Source of the DNA: an uncultured Candidatus Melainabacteria bacterium | Lineage (GTDB): Bacteria > Cyanobacteriota > Vampirovibrionia > Gastranaerophilales > Gastranaerophilaceae | Direction: 5' to 3' | DNA: 64,000 nt | Assembly: GCA_934754655.1 (NCBI GenBank) | Contig: CAKVIC010000011.1 | Coordinates: 1-64,000 of the forward strand | Shown here: one piece after another, positions 61,684-64,000 of the stretch | How positions within the stretch are numbered: position 1 is the first letter of the stretch | Layout: each line of letters starts with the position of its first letter | Made by a program: the position numbers and the translations under genes | The notes under the pieces: generated by a model | Seen by the model: the letters and a program-made list of their open reading frames with translations, nothing else | Told to the model about the DNA's origin: nothing | Databases searched by the model: none

Positions 61684-64000
61684 ATGGTCAATATTAATCA
61701 AATCAAAAATCAACCGTATCGAAACATAAATTTTAAATCTAAAACGAATACCAAAGTTGTTCAAAATCCTTCTAAAGCTATTAATGAATTAGCAAAAATT
61801 GGGCTTAGTAGCGTTGCGGTTTCTACCTTTTTACAAGATTATAAAAAAACTGCAAACGACAAAAATTATTTTCAACTAAAAATTGACAAAACAACCCAAA
61901 AGCATTATGAACCGGATGTTTTTCAAAATGCTGCAGGAATGAATATATTTTTAGGGAACGACGTTTTAGTTACTGCTCCTACTGGAACAGGCAAAACTGC
62001 AATAGCTGAATATGCAATTAGCAGAAACAAGGATTTAGGCAAAAAAACTTTTTATACCACTCCTCTTAAAGCCTTAAGCAACGAAAAATTTTTAGAGTTC
62101 CAAAAAATTTATGGAAAAGAAAATGTAGGACTAATAACCGGTGACAACAAAATCAACATTGACGCACCAATCCTTGTAATGACAACCGAAGTTTACAGGA
62201 ACATGGCAAGTTCAAACCTTTTCAATTTTTCAAGCAAAGAAAAAAATACGTTTGAAAATCTTCAAACAGTCATATTTGATGAATTACAATATTTAGGAGA
62301 TGTCGACCGTGGTTGCGTTTGGGAACAATCATTAATGTTTACACCAAAAGATGTTCAAATTTTATCTTTGAGTGCAACTATCGAAAACAATAAAGAAATA
62401 AACCAATGGCTTGCCACAATTAAAAACCGCGAAGCAATAAGCGTAGAGCCTGACAAAACCTATTTCCCGAAATCAGATAATTTTAAAAAGAATGTTTTAA
62501 TAAATGTACCGACGAAAAATCGTCATGTACCATTAAACTATCACATAGAATTTATTGAAAAAGAATTAGATTTGCAAAAATTGAATCTAGGCAAGCATTC
62601 GAGCATGAGGAAAATTATTAAATCTCAAGCTCAAAACATGACTTGCAAAAAACCTGAAAACTATATTTACAAAAAAATTACTGAAAAACTAAACATGGAA
62701 AACAAGCTTCCAGCAATATATTTTGTATTCAGCAAAAACAAATGCAAAAACCTTCTAAAATATTTATCTAATGATGGTTCTTGTTTAAATACTTTCGATG
62801 AAGCAAAAGAAATTTTAAACACTGTAAAACGATACAAAGATGAGGACTTATATCTTGGAGAAACCCTCGACATAGAAGCTCTAAAAAAAGGCTACGCAAT
62901 CCATAATTCCGGACTTTTGCCAAACCAAAAAAAATTAATCGAAGAGCTTTTTCAAAAAAAATTGTTAAAAGTAATACTTGCCACAGAAACTTTATCAGCA
63001 GGAATAAACATGCCGGCAAAAACAACAGTTATTGCAAGTCCGGAAAAACCAAGTTCTACAAATGGAAATCAAGAAAAAAGAATTTTAACACCAAACGAAT
63101 TTCACCAAATGGCAGGAAGAGCCGGACGTAGAGGAATTGATACAGAAGGACATTGTTATTCCTTAAGTTGTAACATTGAACAAGATAAAATATACAAAAA
63201 ACTCATTGATACACCTTTTAACAAACTTGAAAGTGCACTCAAAATTGATTATTCATTCATTATCAATTATTTAAACGAATTTAAAACAACAGAAGAGCTT
63301 GAACACATTTTAGCAAAATCCTTTTTTGCTTACGACAGCGAAAATCAACGTGTCGACGCATTCAAATTGCTTGATTCAATGGAGCGCTTTGAATTAAAGA
63401 AAGGAATTTTGGAGCTATTTGATTTTATTGACTACAATCAAGACATAACTCCTAAAGGCTTGTTATTAAAAGAACTCAATGGATATGAACAAGTGCCGAT
63501 TATAAATTTGATATCTAACAAAGATTTGCTAAAATTTAACGATAAACAACTTGCATCAATTATTGCAAGTTATGCCAATCTTGAATGCAACCCACGATTT
63601 GAATTCACACAACAAAATAATTTTGAACATTATGAGCTTTTAGACGCACAAAAATTCGCACAAAAATTTATTCAAGATTATAATTTTAATACCGAAAAAC
63701 TTTATCCGGAAACAGAATTTTGCCTAAATTCATTAGCTGCAATCCACCTATATTCTTGGGCTGAATTAAACCAAAACTGCGAAAACAGCAGACAAAACTG
63801 GCAAGAAATTTTACAAAATACATTAGGATACAATTTGCAAGACGAAGGCACCTTATTCAAAGAAATCGTATCAACAATTGATTTAACAAAACAACTTATT
63901 CACATTTGTACAAAAGCTGAAAAAATTGCGCAAACCGCTGATGAACAAACGTATTATGCGCAATTAAAAAATAAATTAATCTCAACTCTTAATTTTATCC
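61684..64000 (+). CDS. Ski2-like DExH helicase with N-terminal F-K tag (partial)
   Basis: The frame is open from ATG 61684 to the window end (772 codons seen; the 3' end is cut). The start carries YRNINFKSKT (I-N-F-K at residues 15-18). Helicase motifs are Walker A APTGTGKT at 98-105, FDELQY at 198-203 for DEVH/DEAH, LSATI (SAT at 230), ATETLSAGINMPAKTT and QMAGRAGRRG at 475. This is the Ski2/Mtr4 type, common in eukaryotes and known in Cyanobacteria and Actinobacteria. It diverges from the cassette B gene. Substrate unknown. Confidence 0.85.
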   Translation, partial: MVNINQIKNQPYRNINFKSKTNTKVVQNPSKAINELAKIGLSSVAVSTFLQDYKKTANDKNYFQLKIDKTTQKHYEPDVFQNAAGMNIFLGNDVLVTAPTGTGKTAIAEYAISRNKDLGKKTFYTTPLKALSNEKFLEFQKIYGKENVGLITGDNKINIDAPILVMTTEVYRNMASSNLFNFSSKEKNTFENLQTVIFDELQYLGDVDRGCVWEQSLMFTPKDVQILSLSATIENNKEINQWLATIKNREAISVEPDKTYFPKSDNFKKNVLINVPTKNRHVPLNYHIEFIEKELDLQKLNLGKHSSMRKIIKSQAQNMTCKKPENYIYKKITEKLNMENKLPAIYFVFSKNKCKNLLKYLSNDGSCLNTFDEAKEILNTVKRYKDEDLYLGETLDIEALKKGYAIHNSGLLPNQKKLIEELFQKKLLKVILATETLSAGINMPAKTTVIASPEKPSSTNGNQEKRILTPNEFHQMAGRAGRRGIDTEGHCYSLSCNIEQDKIYKKLIDTPFNKLESALKIDYSFIINYLNEFKTTEELEHILAKSFFAYDSENQRVDAFKLLDSMERFELKKGILELFDFIDYNQDITPKGLLLKELNGYEQVPIINLISNKDLLKFNDKQLASIIASYANLECNPRFEFTQQNNFEHYELLDAQKFAQKFIQDYNFNTEKLYPETEFCLNSLAAIHLYSWAELNQNCENSRQNWQEILQNTLGYNLQDEGTLFKEIVSTIDLTKQLIHICTKAEKIAQTADEQTYYAQLKNKLISTLNFI

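Overview
The window is AT-rich, densely coded DNA from a diderm bacterium. The gene set includes SecA, an AsmA-type envelope protein, an outer-membrane usher-like barrel with a periplasmic chaperone and pilins, a yggS-sepF cell-division pair, fliW-csrA, a short-type alpha-glucan phosphorylase and a Ski2-like helicase. With the very low GC and many small N/K-rich proteins, I infer a gut Candidatus Gastranaerophilales (Vampirovibrionia/Melainabacteria, sister to Cyanobacteria). That placement is a judgement from gene content, not a computed phylogeny. I saw no rRNA, tRNA, CRISPR array or transposase.

Layout. 1-1300: tandem REP-like palindromic repeats around the first copy of a convergent two-gene module. 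1396-5271: gshB, a TPR lipoprotein-like or secreted protein, fliW, csrA, a second TPR protein and a coiled-coil protein. 5350-7796: nadB-nadC (NAD synthesis). 7866-8750: a second, inverted copy of the module. 8875-17117: a histidine kinase and response regulator, a degenerate GspE-like ATPase, cdd, a zinc-ribbon protein, then pgpH-ybeY-dgkA-uppS. 17173-26738: a glycine-zipper protein, aspS, a 1183-aa helical-repeat protein, a divergent dxs and glgP. 27037-36916 (minus strand): sepF, yggS, rlmH, a membrane protein, a zinc alcohol dehydrogenase, a SpoIID-like protein, zupT, an HD-GYP protein, priA and a degenerate phosphoesterase. 37029-41557: the third module copy, mtaB, rmlA and a thioredoxin-like protein. 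41725-47946: a divergent chaperone-usher pilus operon. 48301-64000: a glycine-zipper/AAA+ pair, secA, a kinase-like protein without catalytic residues, an AsmA-family protein, rimO, pepA, two small proteins and a Ski2-like helicase cut by the window end.

The non-housekeeping content shows three linked themes. First, at least eight proteins with unrelated folds (AAA+ ATPase, Ski2-like helicase, pseudokinase, HD-GYP, glycine-zipper protein, three 106-aa paralogues) share a short N-terminal signature ending in [ILT]-x-F-[KR], which looks like a common address tag. Second, the 106-aa tagged gene occurs three times, each convergent with a decaying glycine-rich partner and bordered by REP pieces. 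This resembles an orphaned immunity or antitoxin system spread by repeats. Third, two small-gene loci carry near-identical promoter/leader cassettes with a pentanucleotide repeat differing by exactly 10 bp, and part of the same leader occurs upstream of the pilus operon. This suggests a shared and possibly phase-variable regulon.
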